A stretch of 64,000 nt of DNA, from assembly GCF_051020955.1 (NCBI RefSeq), contig NW_027476307.1, positions 186,001-250,000 on the forward strand. The letters run 5' to 3'. This document shows positions 13,801-27,700 of the stretch, in pieces. The notes under the pieces were generated by a model. That model saw nothing but the letters and a program-made list of their open reading frames with translations. It did not search any database and had not been told where the DNA came from. Numbering within the stretch: position 1 is the stretch's first letter; each line of letters opens with the position of its first letter. The DNA is from Megalopta genalis (taxonomy: Eukaryota > Arthropoda > Insecta > Hymenoptera > Halictidae). The position numbers and the translations under genes were made by a program.

Positions 13801-14386
13801 CAAGCTAACTCGTCTGTTTCGCATGCTGTTGAAACTAAATCATGTATATCACAAGTATTTGAAGCTATATCATACGTTTCGCATGCATTCCAAGATAACC
13901 CTTCTAATGCGCATTAATTTGAAGATAAATCATGTGTTTTGCTTGGATTTGAAGCTAACTCGTTTGTTTCGCATTCTGTTGAAGCTAAATCAAGTGTATC
14001 AAAAGTATTTGAAGCTAAACCATTTGCTTCGCATGGATTCGAAGATCAGCCTTCTACTTCGCATTGATTTGAAGCTAAATCATGTCTTCCGCATGGATTT
14101 TAAGCTAACCCGTTTGTATCGCATGCAGTTGAAGCTAAATCATGTGCATCACAAGTATTTGAAGCTAAACTATTCGTTACGCATGGATTCGAATTTAACT
14201 CGTTTGTTTCGCATGCAGTTGAAGCTAAATCACGTATATCACAAATATTTGCAGCTAAACCATTTGTTTCGCATGGATTCGAAGATAAGCCTTCTACTTC
14301 GCATTGATTTTAATCTAAATCATGTGTTTCGCATGGATTTGAAGCTAACTCGTTTATTTCGCATGCTGTTGATGCTAAATCATGTA
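10812..14386. repeat. Array block B: one-base-shifted segment between compensating indels
   Basis: An eight-T run at 10812-10819, where sibling U4 monomers have seven, moves the monomer register by +1. A missing T in the U5 at about 14384-14387 (gtaatc for gtatatc) restores it. Between them the array is ordinary: five-monomer HORs, local copies of a module with gaagcaaactcg in U4 (11101, 12001, 12121, 12601), and U1 variants with tatatcatacg. Any frame open through this block is shifted relative to blocks A and C. Confidence 0.82.
10823..13384 (+). other. Longest plus-strand open stretch, basic decapeptide repeat (not supported as a gene)
   Basis: 853 codons are open here, ending in TAG at 13382-13384. 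The translation is a decapeptide repeat of the type KLNHVFRMDL, KLTRLFRMLL, KLNHVYHKYL, KLNHLFRMDS and KISLLLRIDL, rich in Lys, Arg, His and Leu. No domain, signal peptide or non-repeat segment is present and no promoter-like or ribosome-binding context stands apart from the repeat. The opening exists because the 30-bp monomer is a multiple of three and this frame has few near-stop codons. Comparable openings are at 8398-10917, 1768-3753, 15613-17640 and 49769-51781. All are treated as spurious. Confidence 0.35.
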
Positions 14387-17300
14387 ATCACACGTATTTG
14401 CAGCTAAACCATTTGTTACGCATGGATTCGAAGATCAGCCTTCTACTTCGCATTGATTTGAAGCTAAATCATGTGTTTCGCATGGATTTGAATCTAACTC
14501 GTTTATTTCGCATGCTGTTGAAGCTAAATCATGTATATCACAAGTATAAGAAGCTAAACCATTTGTTTCGCATTTATTCGAAGCTAAGCCTTCTACTTCG
14601 CATTGATTTGAGGCTAAATCATGTGTTTCGCTTGGTTTTGAAAATAACTCGTTTTTTTCGCATGCTGTTAAAGCTAAATCATGTATATCACAAGTATTTG
14701 AAGCTATATCATACGTTTCGCATGGATTCCAAGACAACCCTTCTAATTCGCATTGATTTGAAGCTAAATCATGTGTTTCGCATGGATTTGAAGCTAACTC
14801 GTTTGTTTCGCATGCTGTTGAAGCTAAATCATGTATATCACAAGTATTTGAAACTAAACCATTTGTTACGCATGGATTCGAAGATCAGCCTTCTACTTAG
14901 CATTGATTTGATGCTAAATCATGTGTTTCGCATGGATTTGAATCTAACTCGTTTGTTTCGCATGCAGTTGAAGCTAAATCATGTGTGTCACAAGTATTTG
15001 AAGCTAAACCATTTGATTCCCATGGTTTTGAAGCTAAGCTTTCTACATCGCATAGATTTGAAGATAAATAATGTGTTTCGCTTGGATTCGAATATAACTC
15101 ATTTGTTTCGCATGCTGTTGAAGCTAAATCATGTATATCACAAGTATTTGAAGCTAAACCATTTGCTTCGCATGGATTCGAAGATCAGCCTTCTACTTCG
15201 CATTGATTTGATGCTAAATCATGTGTTTCGCATGGATTTGAAGCTAACTCGTTTGTTTCGCATGCTGTTGAAGCTAAATCATGTATATCACAAGTATTTG
15301 AAGCTATATCATACGTTTCGCATGGATTCCAAGATAACCCTTCTAATCCGCATTGATTTGATGCTAAATCATGTGTTTCGCATGGATTTGAAGCTAACTC
15401 GTTTGTTTCGCATGCTGTTGAAGCTAAATCATGTATACCACAAGTATTTGAAGCTATATCATACGTTTCGCATGGATTCCAAGATAACCCTTCTAATTCG
15501 CATTGATTTGAAGCTAAATCATGCGTTTCGCATGGATTTGAAGCTAACTCGTTTATTTCGCATGCTGTTGTAGCTAAATCATGTACATCACAAGTATAAG
15601 AAGCTAATCCATTTGTTTCGCATGGATTCGAAGATATGCCTACTTCTTCGCATTGATTTGAAGCTAAATCATGCGTTTCGCATGGATTTGAATCTAACTC
15701 GTTTGTTTCGCATGCAGTTGAAGCTAAATCATGTGTGTCACAAGTATTTGAAGCTAAACCATTTGATTCCCATGGTTTTGAAGCTAAGCTTTCTACTTCG
15801 CATAGATTTGAAGATAAATAATGTGTTTCGCTTGGATTCGAATATAACTCATTTGTTTCGCATGCTGTTGAAGCTAAATCATGTATATCACAAGTATTTG
15901 AAGCTAAACCATTTGCTTCGCATGGATTCGAAGATCAGCCTTCTACTTCGCATTGATTTGATGCTAAATCATGTGTTTCGCATGGATTTGAAGCTAACTC
16001 GTTTGTTTCGCATGCTGTTGAAGCTAAATCATGTATATCACAAGTATTTGAAGCTATATCATACGTTTCGCATGGATTCCAAGATAACCCTTCTAATTCG
16101 CATTGATTTGAATCTAAATCATGTGTTTCGCATGGATTTGAAGCTAACTTGTTTGTTTCGCATGCTGTTGAAGCTAAATCATGTATATCACAAGTATTTG
16201 AAGCTAAACCATTTGTATCGCATTGATTTGAAGCTAAATCATGTGTTTCGCATGGATTTGAAGCTAACTCGTTTGTTTCGCATGCAGTTGAAGCTAAATC
16301 ATGTATATCACAAGTATTTGCAGCTAAACCATTTGTTACGCATGGATTCGAAGATCAGCCTTCTACTTCGCATTGATTTGAAGCTAAATCATGTGTTTCG
16401 CTTGGTTTTGAAGCTAACTCGTTTGTTTCGCATGCTGTTGAAGCTAAATCATATATATCACAAGTATTTGAAGCTAAACCATTTGTTTCGCATATATTCG
16501 AAGCTAAGCCTTCTACTTCGCATTGATTTGAGGCTAAATCAAATGTTTCGCTTGGTTTTGAAGCTAACTCGTTTTTTTCGCATGCAGTTGTTGCTAAATC
16601 ATGTATATCAAAAGTATTTGAAGCTAAACCATTTGTTTCGCATGGATTCGGAGATAAGCCTTCTACTTCGCATTGATTTGATGCTAAATCATGTGTTTCG
16701 CATGGATTTGAAGCTAACTCGTTTGTTTCGCATGCTGTTGAAGCTAAATAATGTATATCACAAGTATTTGAAGCTAAACCATTTGTATCGCATGGGATCG
16801 AAGATAAGCCTCCTACTTCGCATTGATTTGAAGCTAAATCATGTGTTTCGCATGGATTTAAAGCTAACTCGTTTGTTTCGCATGCAGTTGAAGCTAAATC
16901 ATGTATATCACAAGTATTTGAAGCTAAACCATTTGATTCCCATGGTTTTGAAGCTAAACTTTCTACTTCGCATTGATTTGAAGATAAATCATGTGTTTCG
17001 CTTGGATTTGAAGATAGCTCATTTGTTTCGCATGCTGTTGAAGCTAAATCATGTATACCACAAGTATTTGAAGCTAACCCATTTGCTTCGCATGGATACG
17101 AAGATCAGCCTTCTACTTCGCATTGATTTGATGCTAAATCATGTGTTTCGCATGGATTTGAAGCTAACTCGTTTGTTTCGCATGCTGTTGAAGCTAAATA
17201 ATGTATATCACAAGTATTTGAAGCTAAACCATTTGTATCGCATGGGATCGAAGATAAGCCTCCTACTTCGCATTGATTTGAAGCTAAATCATGTGTTTCG

Positions 17301-18210
17301 CATGGATTTGAAGCTAACTCGTTTGTTTCGCATGCTGTTGAAGCTAAATCATACATATCACAAGTATTTGAAGCTAAACCATTTGTTTCGCATTTATTCG
17401 AAGCTAAGCCTTCTACTTCGCATTGATTTGAGGCTAAATCATGTGTTTCGCTCGGTTTTGAAGCTAACTCGTTTGTTTCGCATGCTGTTGAAGCTAAATC
17501 ATGTATATCACAAGTATTTGAAGCTATATCATTCGTTTCGCATGGATTCGAAGATAACCCTTCTAATTCGCATTGATTTGAAGCTAAATCATGTGTTTCG
17601 CATGGATTTGAAGCTAACTCGTTTGTTTCGCATGCTGTAGAAGCTAAATCATATATATCACAAGTATTTGAAGCTAAACCATTTGTTTCGCATTTAATCG
17701 ATGCTAAGCCTTCTACTTCGCATTGATTTGAGGCTAAATCATGTGTTTCGCTTGGTTTTAAAGCTAACTCGTTTTTTTCGCATGCAGTTGTAGCTAAATC
17801 ATGTATATCACAAGTATTTGAAGCTAAACCATTTGTTTCGCATGGATTCGAAGATAAGCCTTCTACTTCGCATTGATTTTAATCTAAATCATGTGTTTCG
17901 CATGGATTTAATGCTAACTCGTTTGTTTCGCATGCAGTTGAAGCTGAATCATGTATAACACAAGTATTTGAAGCTAAACTATTCGTTTCGCATGGATTCG
18001 AAGATAAGTCTTCCACTTCGCATTGATTTGATGCAAAATCATGTGTTTCGCAAGGATTTGAAGCTAACTCGTTTGTTTCGCATGCTGTTGAAGCTAACTC
18101 AAGTGTATCAAAAGTATTTGAAGCTAAACCATTTGCTTCGCATGGATTCGAAGATCAGCCTTCTACTTCCCATTGATTTGAAGCTAAATCATGTGTTCCG
18201 CATGGATTTT
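14387..18210. repeat. Array block C, left part: heterogeneous HORs with hybrid monomers
   Basis: The register is regular. U5 variants ending tataag (14541, 15591) and a U2 with gatatgcctacttcttcg (about 15630) recur later in the 3270-bp repeat (18981, 19021, 22251, 22291). At 16201-16230 a hybrid monomer starts as U1 and ends as U2. Units at 3181, 4981 and 16921 share the gattcccatgg variant, linking blocks A and C. No gene is seen. Confidence 0.8.
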
Positions 18211-21200
18211 AAGCAAACTCGTTTGTTTCGCATGCAGTTGAAGCTGAATCATGTATATCACAAGTATTTGAAGCTAAACTATTCGTTTCGCATGGATTCG
18301 AAGATAAGCCTTCCACTTCGCATTGATTTGAGGCTAAATCATGTGTTTCGCTCGGTTTTGAAGCTAAATCATGTATATCACAAGTATTTGAAGCTAAACC
18401 ATTTGCTTCGCATGGATTCGAAGATCAGCCTTCTACTTCGCATTGATTTGATGCTAAATCATGTGTTTCGCATGGATTTGAAGCTAACTCGTTTGTTTCG
18501 CATGCTGTTGAAGCTAAATCATGTATATTACAAGTATTTGAAGCTATATCATACGTTTCGCATGCATTCCAAGATAACCCTTCTAATTCGCATTGATTTG
18601 AAGATAAATCATGTGTTTCGCCTGGATTTGAATATAACTCATTTGTTTCGCATGTTGTTGAAGCTAAATCATGTATATCACAAGTATTTGAAGCTAAACC
18701 ATTTGCTTCGCATGGATTCGAAGATCAGCCTTCTACTTCGCATTGATTTGATGCTAAATCATGTGTTTCGCATGGATTTGAAGCTAACTCGTTTGTTTCG
18801 CATGCTGTTGAAGCTAAATCATGTATACCACAAGTATTTGAAGCTATATCATACGTTTCGCATGGATTCCAAGATAACCCTTCTAATTCGCATTGATTTG
18901 AAGCTAAATCATGCGTTTCGCATGGATTTGAAGCTAACTCGTTTATTTCGCATGCTGTTGTAGCTAAATCATGTACATCACAAGTATAAGAAGCTAATCC
19001 ATTTGTTTCGCATGGATTCGAAGATATGCCTACTTCTTCGCATTGATTTGAAGCTAAATCATGTGTTTCGCATGGATTTGAATCTAACTCGTTTGTTTCG
19101 GATGCTGTTGAAGTTAAATCATGTATATCACAAGTATTTGAAGCTATATCATTTGTTTCGCATGGATTCGAAGATAACCCTTCTAATTCGCATTGATTTG
19201 AAGCTAAATCATGTGTTTCGCATTGATTTGAAGCTAAATCATGTGTTTCGCATGGATTTGAAGCTAACTCGTTTGTTTCGCATGCAGTTGAAGCTAAATC
19301 ATGTATATCACAAGTATTTGCAGCTAAACCATTTGTTACGCATGGATTCGAAGATCAGCCTTCTACTTCGCATTGATTTGAAGCTAAATCATGTGTTTCG
19401 CTTGGTTTTGAAGCTAACTCGTTTGTTTCGCATGCTGTTGAAGCTAAATCATATATATCACAAGTATTTGAAGCTAAACCATTTGTTTCGCATATATTCG
19501 AAGCTAAGCCTTCTACTTCGCATTGATTTGAGGCTAAATCAAATGTTTCGCTTGGTTTTGAAGCTAACTCGTTTTTTTCGCATGCAGTTGTTGCTAAATC
19601 ATGTATATCACAAGTATTTGAAGCTAAACCATTTGTTTCGCATGGATTCGGAGATAAGCCTTCTACTTCGCATTGATTTGAGGCTAAATCATGTGTTTCG
19701 CTCGGTTTTGAAGCTAACTCGTTTGTTTCGCATGCTGTTGAAGCTAAATCATGTATATCACAAGTATTTGAAACTATATCATTCGTTTCGCATGGATTCG
19801 AAGATAACCCTTCTAATTCGCATTGATTTGAAGCTAAATCATGTGTTCCGCATGGATTTTAAGCAAACTCGTTTGTTTCGCATGCAGTTGAAGCTGAATC
19901 ATGTATATCACAAGTATTTGAAGCTAAACTATTCGTTTCGCATGGATTCGAAAATAAGCCTTCCACTTCGCATTGATTTGAGGCTAAATCATGTGTTTCG
20001 CTCGGTTTTGAAGCTAAATCATGTATATCACAAGTATTTGAAGCTAAACCATTTGCTTCGCATGGATTCGAAGATCAGCCTTCTACTTCGCATTGATTTG
20101 ATGCTAAATCATGTGTTTCGCATGGATTTGAAGCTAACTCGTTTGTTTCGCATGCTGTTGAAGCTAAATCATGTATATCACAAGTATTTGAAGCTATATC
20201 ATACGTTTCGCATGCATTCCAAGATAACCCTTCTAATTCGCATTGATTTGAAGATAAATCATGTGTTTCGCTTGGATTTGAATATAACTCATTTGTTTCG
20301 CATGCTGTTGAAGCTAAATCATGTATATCACAAGTATTTGAAGCTAAACCATTTGCATCGCATGGATTCGAAGATCAGCCTTCTACTTCGCATTGATTTG
20401 AAGCTAAATCATGTGTTTCGCATGGATTTGTATCTAACTCGTTTGTTTCGGATGCTGTTGAAGTTAAATCATGTATATCACACGTATTTGAAGCTATATC
20501 ATTTGTTTCGCATGGATTCGAAGATAACCCTTCTATTTCGCATTGATTTGAGGCTAAATCAGGTGTTTCGCTTGGATTTGAAGCTAACTCGTTTTTTTCG
20601 CTAGTAGTTGAAGCTAAATCATGCATATCACAAGTATTTGAAGCTAAACCATTTGGTTCGCATTTATTCGAAGCTAAGCCATCTACTTCGCATTGATTTG
20701 GGGCTAAATCATGTGTTTCGCATGGATTTAAAGCTAACTCGTTTGTTTCGCATGCAGTTGAAGCTAAATCATGTATATCACAAGTATTTGAAGCTAAACC
20801 ATTTGTTTCGCATGGATTCGACGATAAGCCTTCTACTTCGCATTGATTTTAATCTAAATCATGTGTTTCGCATGGATTTGAATCTAACTCGTTTGTTTCG
20901 GATGCTGTTGAAGCTAAATCATGTATATCACAAGTATTTGAAGCTATATCATACGTTTCGCATGGATTCGACGATAACCCGTCTAATTCGCATTGATTTG
21001 ATGCTAAATCATGTGTTTCGCTTGGATTTGAAGCTAACTCGTTTGTTTCGCATGCTGTTGAAGCTAAATCAAGTGTATCAAAAGTATTTGAAGCTAAACC
21101 ATTTGCTTCGCATGGATTCGAAGATCAGCCTTCTACTTCGCATTGATTTGAAGCTAAATCATGTGTTCCGCATGGATTTGAAGCTAACTCGTTTGTTTCG

Positions 21201-21480
21201 GATGCTGTTGAAGGTAAATCATGTATATCACACGTATTTGAAGCTATATCATTTGTTTCGCATGGATTCGAAGATAACCCTTCTATTTCGCATTGATTTG
21301 AGGCTAAATCAGGTGTTTCGCTTGGATTTGAAGCTAACTCGTTTTTTTCGCTAGTAGTTGAAGCTAAATCATGCATATCACAAGTATTTGAAGCTAAACC
21401 ATTTGGTTCGCATTTATTCGAAGCTAAGCCATCTACTTCGCATTGATTTGAGGCTAAATCTTGTGTTTCGCTAGGTTTTG
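18211..21480. repeat. 3270-bp tandem duplication, copy 1
   Basis: This 109-monomer segment is followed directly by a nearly identical copy at 21481-24750. Shared rare markers are U3-to-U5 junctions lacking U4 (near 18361 and 19981; 21631 and 23251 in copy 2), a U3/U2 hybrid followed by U3 (19201-19260; 22471-22530), a U4 with ctagtag (about 20601; 23871) and gatatgcctacttc. Differences noticed are single bases, for example gcaaac versus gctaac at 19864/23134 and tatatta versus tatatca at about 18530/21800. Boundaries are accurate to about one monomer. Confidence 0.86.
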
Positions 21481-24400
21481 AAGCTAACTCGTTTGTTTCG
21501 CATGCAGTTGAAGCTGAATCATGTATATCACAAGTATTTGAAGCTAAACTATTCGTTTCGCATGGATTCGAAGATAAGCCTTCCACTTCGCATTGATTTG
21601 AGGCTAAATCATGTGTTTCGCTCGGTTTTGAAGCTAAATCATGTATATCACAAGTATTTGAAGCTCAACCATTTGCTTCGCATGGATTCGAAGATCAGCC
21701 TTCTACTTCGCATTGATTTGATGCTAAATCATGTGTTTCGCATGGATTTGAAGCTAACTCGTTTGTTTCGCATGCTGTTGAAGCTAAATCATGTATATCA
21801 CAAGTATTTGAAGCTATATCATACGTTTCGCATGCATTCCAAGATAACCCTTCTAATTCGCATTGATTTGAAGATAAATCATGTGTTTCGCCTGGATTTG
21901 AATATAACTCATTTGTTTCGCATGTTGTTGAAGCTAAATCATGTATATCACAAGTATTTGAAGCTAAACCATTTGCTTCGCATGGATTCGAAGATCAGCC
22001 TTCTACTTCGCATTGATTTGATGCTAAATCATGTGTTTCGCATGGATTTGAAGCTAACTCGTTTGTTTCGCATGCTGTTGAAGCTAAATCATGTATACCA
22101 CAAGTATTTGAAGCTATATCATACGTTTCGCATGGATTCCAAGATAACCCTTCTAATTCGCATTGATTTGAAGCTAAATCATGCGTTTCGCATGGATTTG
22201 AAGCTAACTCGTTTATTTCGCATGCTGTTGTAGCTAAATCATGTACATCACAAGTATAAGAAGCTAATCCATTTGTTTCGCATGGATTCGAAGATATGCC
22301 TACTTCTTCGCATTGATTTGAAGCTAAATCATGTGTTTCGCATGGATTTGAATCTAACTCGTTTGTTTCGGATGCTGTTGAAGTTAAATCATGTATATCA
22401 CAAGTATTTGAAGCTATATCATTTGTTTCGCATGGATTCGAAGATAACCCTTCTAATTCGCATTGATTTGAAGCTAAATCATGTGTTTCGCATTGATTTG
22501 AAGCTAAATCATGTGTTTCGCATGGATTTGAAGCTAACTCGTTTGTTTCGCATGCAGTTGAAGCTAAATCATGTATATCACAAGTATTTGCAGCTAAACC
22601 ATTTGTTACGCATGGATTCGAAGATCAGCCTTCTACTTCGCATTGATTTGAAGCTAAATCATGTGTTTCGCTTGGTTTTGAAGCTAACTCGTTTGTTTCG
22701 CATGCTGTTGAAGCTAAATCATATATATCACAAGTATTTGAAGCTAAACCATTTGTTTCGCATATATTCGAAGCTAAGCCTTCTACTTCGCATTGATTTG
22801 AGGCTAAATCAAATGTTTCGCTTGGTTTTGAAGCTAACTCGTTTTTTTCGCATGCAGTTGTTGCTAAATCATGTATATCACAAGTATTTGAAGCTAAACC
22901 ATTTGTTTCGCATGGATTCGGAGATAAGCCTTCTACTTCGCATTGATTTGAGGCTAAATCATGTGTTTCGCTCGGTTTTGAAGCTAACTCGTTTGTTTCG
23001 CATGCTGTTGAAGCTAAATCATGTATATCACAAGTATTTGAAACTATATCATTCGTTTCGCATGGATTCGAAGATAACCCTTCTAATTCGCATTGATTTG
23101 AAGCTAAATCATGTGTTCCGCATGGATTTTAAGCTAACTCGTTTGTTTCGCATGCAGTTGAAGCTGAATCATGTATATCACAAGTATTTGAAGCTAAACT
23201 ATTCGTTTCGCATGGATTCGAAAATAAGCCTTCCACTTCGCATTGATTTGAGGCTAAATCATGTGTTTCGCTCGGTTTTGAAGCTAAATCATGTATATCA
23301 CAAGTATTTGAAGCTAAACCATTTGCTTCGCATGGATTCGAAGATCAGCCTTCTACTTCGCATTGATTTGATGCTAAATCATGTGTTTCGCATGGATTTG
23401 AAGCTAACTCGTTTGTTTCGCATGCTGTTGAAGCTAAATCATGTATATCACAAGTATTTGAAGCTATATCATACGTTTCGCATGCATTCCAAGATAACCC
23501 TTCTAATTCGCATTGATTTGAAGATAAATCATGTGTTTCGCTTGGATTTGAATATAACTCATTTGTTTCGCATGCTGTTGAAGCTAAATCATGTATATCA
23601 CAAGTATTTGAAGCTAAACCATTTGCATCGCATGGATTCGAAGATCAGCCTTCTACTTCGCATTGATTTGAAGCTAAATCATGTGTTTCGCATGGATTTG
23701 TATCTAACTCGTTTGTTTCGGATGCTGTTGAAGTTAAATCATGTATATCACACGTATTTGAAGCTATATCATTTGTTTCGCATGGATTCGAAGATAACCC
23801 TTCTATTTCGCATTGATTTGAGGCTAAATCAGGTGTTTCGCTTGGATTTGAAGCTAACTCGTTTTTTTCGCTAGTAGTTGAAGCTAAATCATGCATATCA
23901 CAAGTATTTGAAGCTAAACCATTTGGTTCGCATTTATTCGAAGCTAAGCCATCTACTTCGCATTGATTTGGGGCTAAATCATGTGTTTCGCATGGATTTA
24001 AAGCTAACTCGTTTGTTTCGCATGCAGTTGAAGCTAAATCATGTATATCACAAGTATTTGAAGCTAAACCATTTGTTTCGCATGGATTCGACGATAAGCC
24101 TTCTACTTCGCATTGATTTTAATCTAAATCATGTGTTTCGCATGGATTTGAATCTAACTCGTTTGTTTCGGATGCTGTTGAAGCTAAATCATGTATATCA
24201 CAAGTATTTGAAGCTATATCATACGTTTCGCATGGATTCGACGATAACCCGTCTAATTCGCATTGATTTGATGCTAAATCATGTGTTTCGCTTGGATTTG
24301 AAGCTAACTCGTTTGTTTCGCATGCTGTTGAAGCTAAATCAAGTGTATCAAAAGTATTTGAAGCTAAACCATTTGCTTCGCATGGATTCGAAGATCAGCC

Positions 24401-24750
24401 TTCTACTTCGCATTGATTTGAAGCTAAATCATGTGTTCCGCATGGATTTGAAGCTAACTCGTTTGTTTCGGATGCTGTTGAAGGTAAATCATGTATATCA
24501 CACGTATTTGAAGCTATATCATTTGTTTCGCATGGATTCGAAGATAACCCTTCTATTTCGCATTGATTTGAGGCTAAATCAGGTGTTTCGCTTGGATTTG
24601 AAGCTAACTCGTTTTTTTCGCTAGTAGTTGAAGCTAAATCATGCATATCACAAGTATTTGAAGCTAAACCATTTGGTTCGCATTTATTCGAAGCTAAGCC
24701 ATCTACTTCGCATTGATTTGAGGCTAAATCTTGTGTTTCGCTAGGTTTTG
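21481..24750. repeat. 3270-bp tandem duplication, copy 2
   Basis: This is the head-to-tail partner of 18211-21480. It ends where the U4 after cttgtgtttcgctagg carries a seven-T run and gctgttg, instead of the gtttgtttcg and gcagttg seen at the end of copy 1. A private change is gctcaacc near 21665. Head-to-tail arrangement with few differences points to a recent tandem duplication by unequal exchange. Confidence 0.86.
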
Positions 24751-27700
24751 AAGCTAACTCGTTTTTTTCGCATGCTGTTGTAGCTAAATCATGTATATCA
24801 CAAGTATTTGAAGCTAAACCATTTGCTTCGCATGGATTCGAAGATCAGCTTTCTACTTCGCATTGATTTGATGCTAAATCATGTGTTTCGCATGGATTTG
24901 AATATAACTCATTTGTTTCGCATGCTGTTGAAGCTCAATCATCTATATCACAAGTATTTGAAGCTAAACCATTTGTGTCGCATGGGATCGGAGATAAGCC
25001 TCCTACTCCGCATTGATTTGAAGCTAAATCATGTGTTTCGCATGGATTTGAAGCTAACTCGTTTGTTTCGCATGCTGTTGAAGCTAAATCATATATATCA
25101 CAAGTATTTGAAGCTAAACCATTTGTTTCGCATTTATTCGAACCTAAGCCTTCTACTTCGCATTGATTTGAGGCTAAATCATGTGTTTCGCTTGGTTTTG
25201 AAGCTAACTCGTTCGTTTCGCATGCAGTTGAAGCTAAATCATGTATATCACAAGTATTTGAAGCTAAACCATTTGTTTCGCATGGATTCGACGATAAGCC
25301 TTCTACTTCGCATTGATTTTAATCTAAATCATGTGTTTTGCATGGATTTGAATCTAACTCGTTTGTTTCGGATGCTGTTGAAGCTAAATCATGTATATCA
25401 CAAGTATTTGAAGCTATATCATTTGTTTGGCATGGATTCGACGATAACCCGTCTAATTCGCAATTGATTTGATGCTAAATCATGTGTTTCGCATGGATTT
25501 GAAGCTAACTCGTCTGTTTCGCATGCTGTTGAAGCTAAATCATGTATATCACAAGTATTTGAAGCTATATCATACGTTTCGCATGCATTCCAAGATAACC
25601 CTTCTAATTCGCATTGATTTGAAGATAAATCATGTGTTTCGCTTGGATTTGAAGCTAACTCGTTTGTTTCGCATGCTGTTGAAGCTAAATCAAGTGTATC
25701 AAAAGTATTTGAAGCTAAACCATTTGCTTCGCATGGATTCGAAGATCAGCCTTCTACTTCGCATTGATTTGAAGCTAAATCATGTGTTCCGCATGGATTT
25801 TAAGCTAACTCGTTTGTATCGCATGCAGTTGAAGCTAAATCATGTATTTTACAAGTATTTGTAGCTAAACCATTTGTTTCGCATGGATTCGAAGATAAGC
25901 CTTCTACTTCGCATTGATTTTAATCTAAATCACGTGTTTCGCAAGGATTTGAAGCTAACTCGTTTGTTTCGGATGCTGTTGAAGGTAAATCATGTATATC
26001 ACACGTATTTGAAGCTATATCATTTGTTTCGCATGGATTCGAAGATAACCCTTCTATTTCGCATTGATTTGAGGCTAAATCAGGTGTTTCGCTTGGATTT
26101 GAAGCTAACTCGTTTTTTTCGCTAGTAGTTGAAGCTAAATCATGCATATCACAAGTATTTGAAGCTAAACCATTTGTTTCGCATTTATTCGAACCTAAGC
26201 CTTCTACTTCGCATTGATTTGAGGCTAAATCATGTGTTTCGCTTGGTTTTGAAGCTAACTCGTCTGTTTCGCATGCTGTTGAAGCTAAATCATGTATATC
26301 ACAAGTATTTGAAGCTATATCATACGTTTCGCATGCATTCCAAGATAACCCTTCTAATTCGCATTGATTTGAAGATAAATCATGTGTTTCGCTTGGATTT
26401 GAAGCAAACTCATTTGTTTCGCATGCTGTTGAAGCTAAATCAAGTGTATCAAAAGTATTTGAAGCTAAACCATTTGCTTCGCATGGATTCGAAGATCAGC
26501 CTTCTACTTCGCATTGATTTGAAGCTAAATCATGTGTTCCGCATGGATTTTAAGCTAACTCGTTTGTATCGCATGCAATTGAAGCTAAATCATGTATTTT
26601 ACAAGTATTTGTAGCTAAACCATTTGTTTCGCATGGATTCGAAGATAAGCCTTCTACTTCGCATTGATTTTAATCTAAATCACGTGTTTCGCAAGGATTT
26701 GAAGCTAACTCGTTTGTTTCGGATGCTGTTGAAGGTAAATCATGTATATCACACGTATTTGAAGCTATATCATTTGTTTCGCATGGATTCGAAGATAATC
26801 CTTCTATTTCGCATTGATTTGAGGCTAAATCAGGTGTTTCGCTTGGATTTGAAGCTAACTCGTTTTTTTCGCTAGTGGTTGAAGCTAAATCATGCATATC
26901 ACAAGTATTTGAAGCTAAACCATTTGGTTCGCATTTATTCGAAGCTAAGCCATCTACTTCGCATTGATTTGAGGCTAAATCTTGTGTTTCGCTAGGTTTT
27001 GAAGCTAACTCGTTTTTTTCGCATGCTGTTGTAGCTAAATCATGTATATCACAAGTATTTGAAGCTAAACCATTTGCTTCGCATGGATTCGAAGATCAGC
27101 TTTCTACTTCGCATTGATTTGATGCTAAATCATGTGTTTCGCATGGATTTGAATATAACTCATTTGTTTCGCATGCTGTTGAAGCTCAATCATCTATATC
27201 ACAAGTATTTGAAGCTAAACCATTTGTATCGCATGGGATCGGAGATAAGCCTCCTACTCCGCATTGATTTGAAGCTAAATCATGTGTTTCGCATGGATTT
27301 GAAGCTAACTCGTTTGTTTCGCATGCTGTTGAAGCTAAATCATATATATCACAAGTATTTGAAGCTAAACCATTTGTTTCGCATTTATTCGAACCTAAGC
27401 CTTCTACTTCGCATTGATTTGAGGCTAAATCATGTGTTTCGCTTGGTTTTGAAGCTAACTCGTTCGTTTCGCATGCAGTTGAAGCTAAATCATGTATATC
27501 ACAAGTATTTGAAGCTAAACCATTTGTTTCGCATGGATTCGACGATAAGCCTTCTACTTCGCATTGATTTTAATCTAAATCATGTGTTTCGCATGGATTT
27601 GAATCTAACTCGTTTGTTTCGGATGCTGTTGAAGCTAAATCATGTATATCACAAGTATTTGAAGCTATATCATTTGTTTGGCATGGATTCGACGATAACC

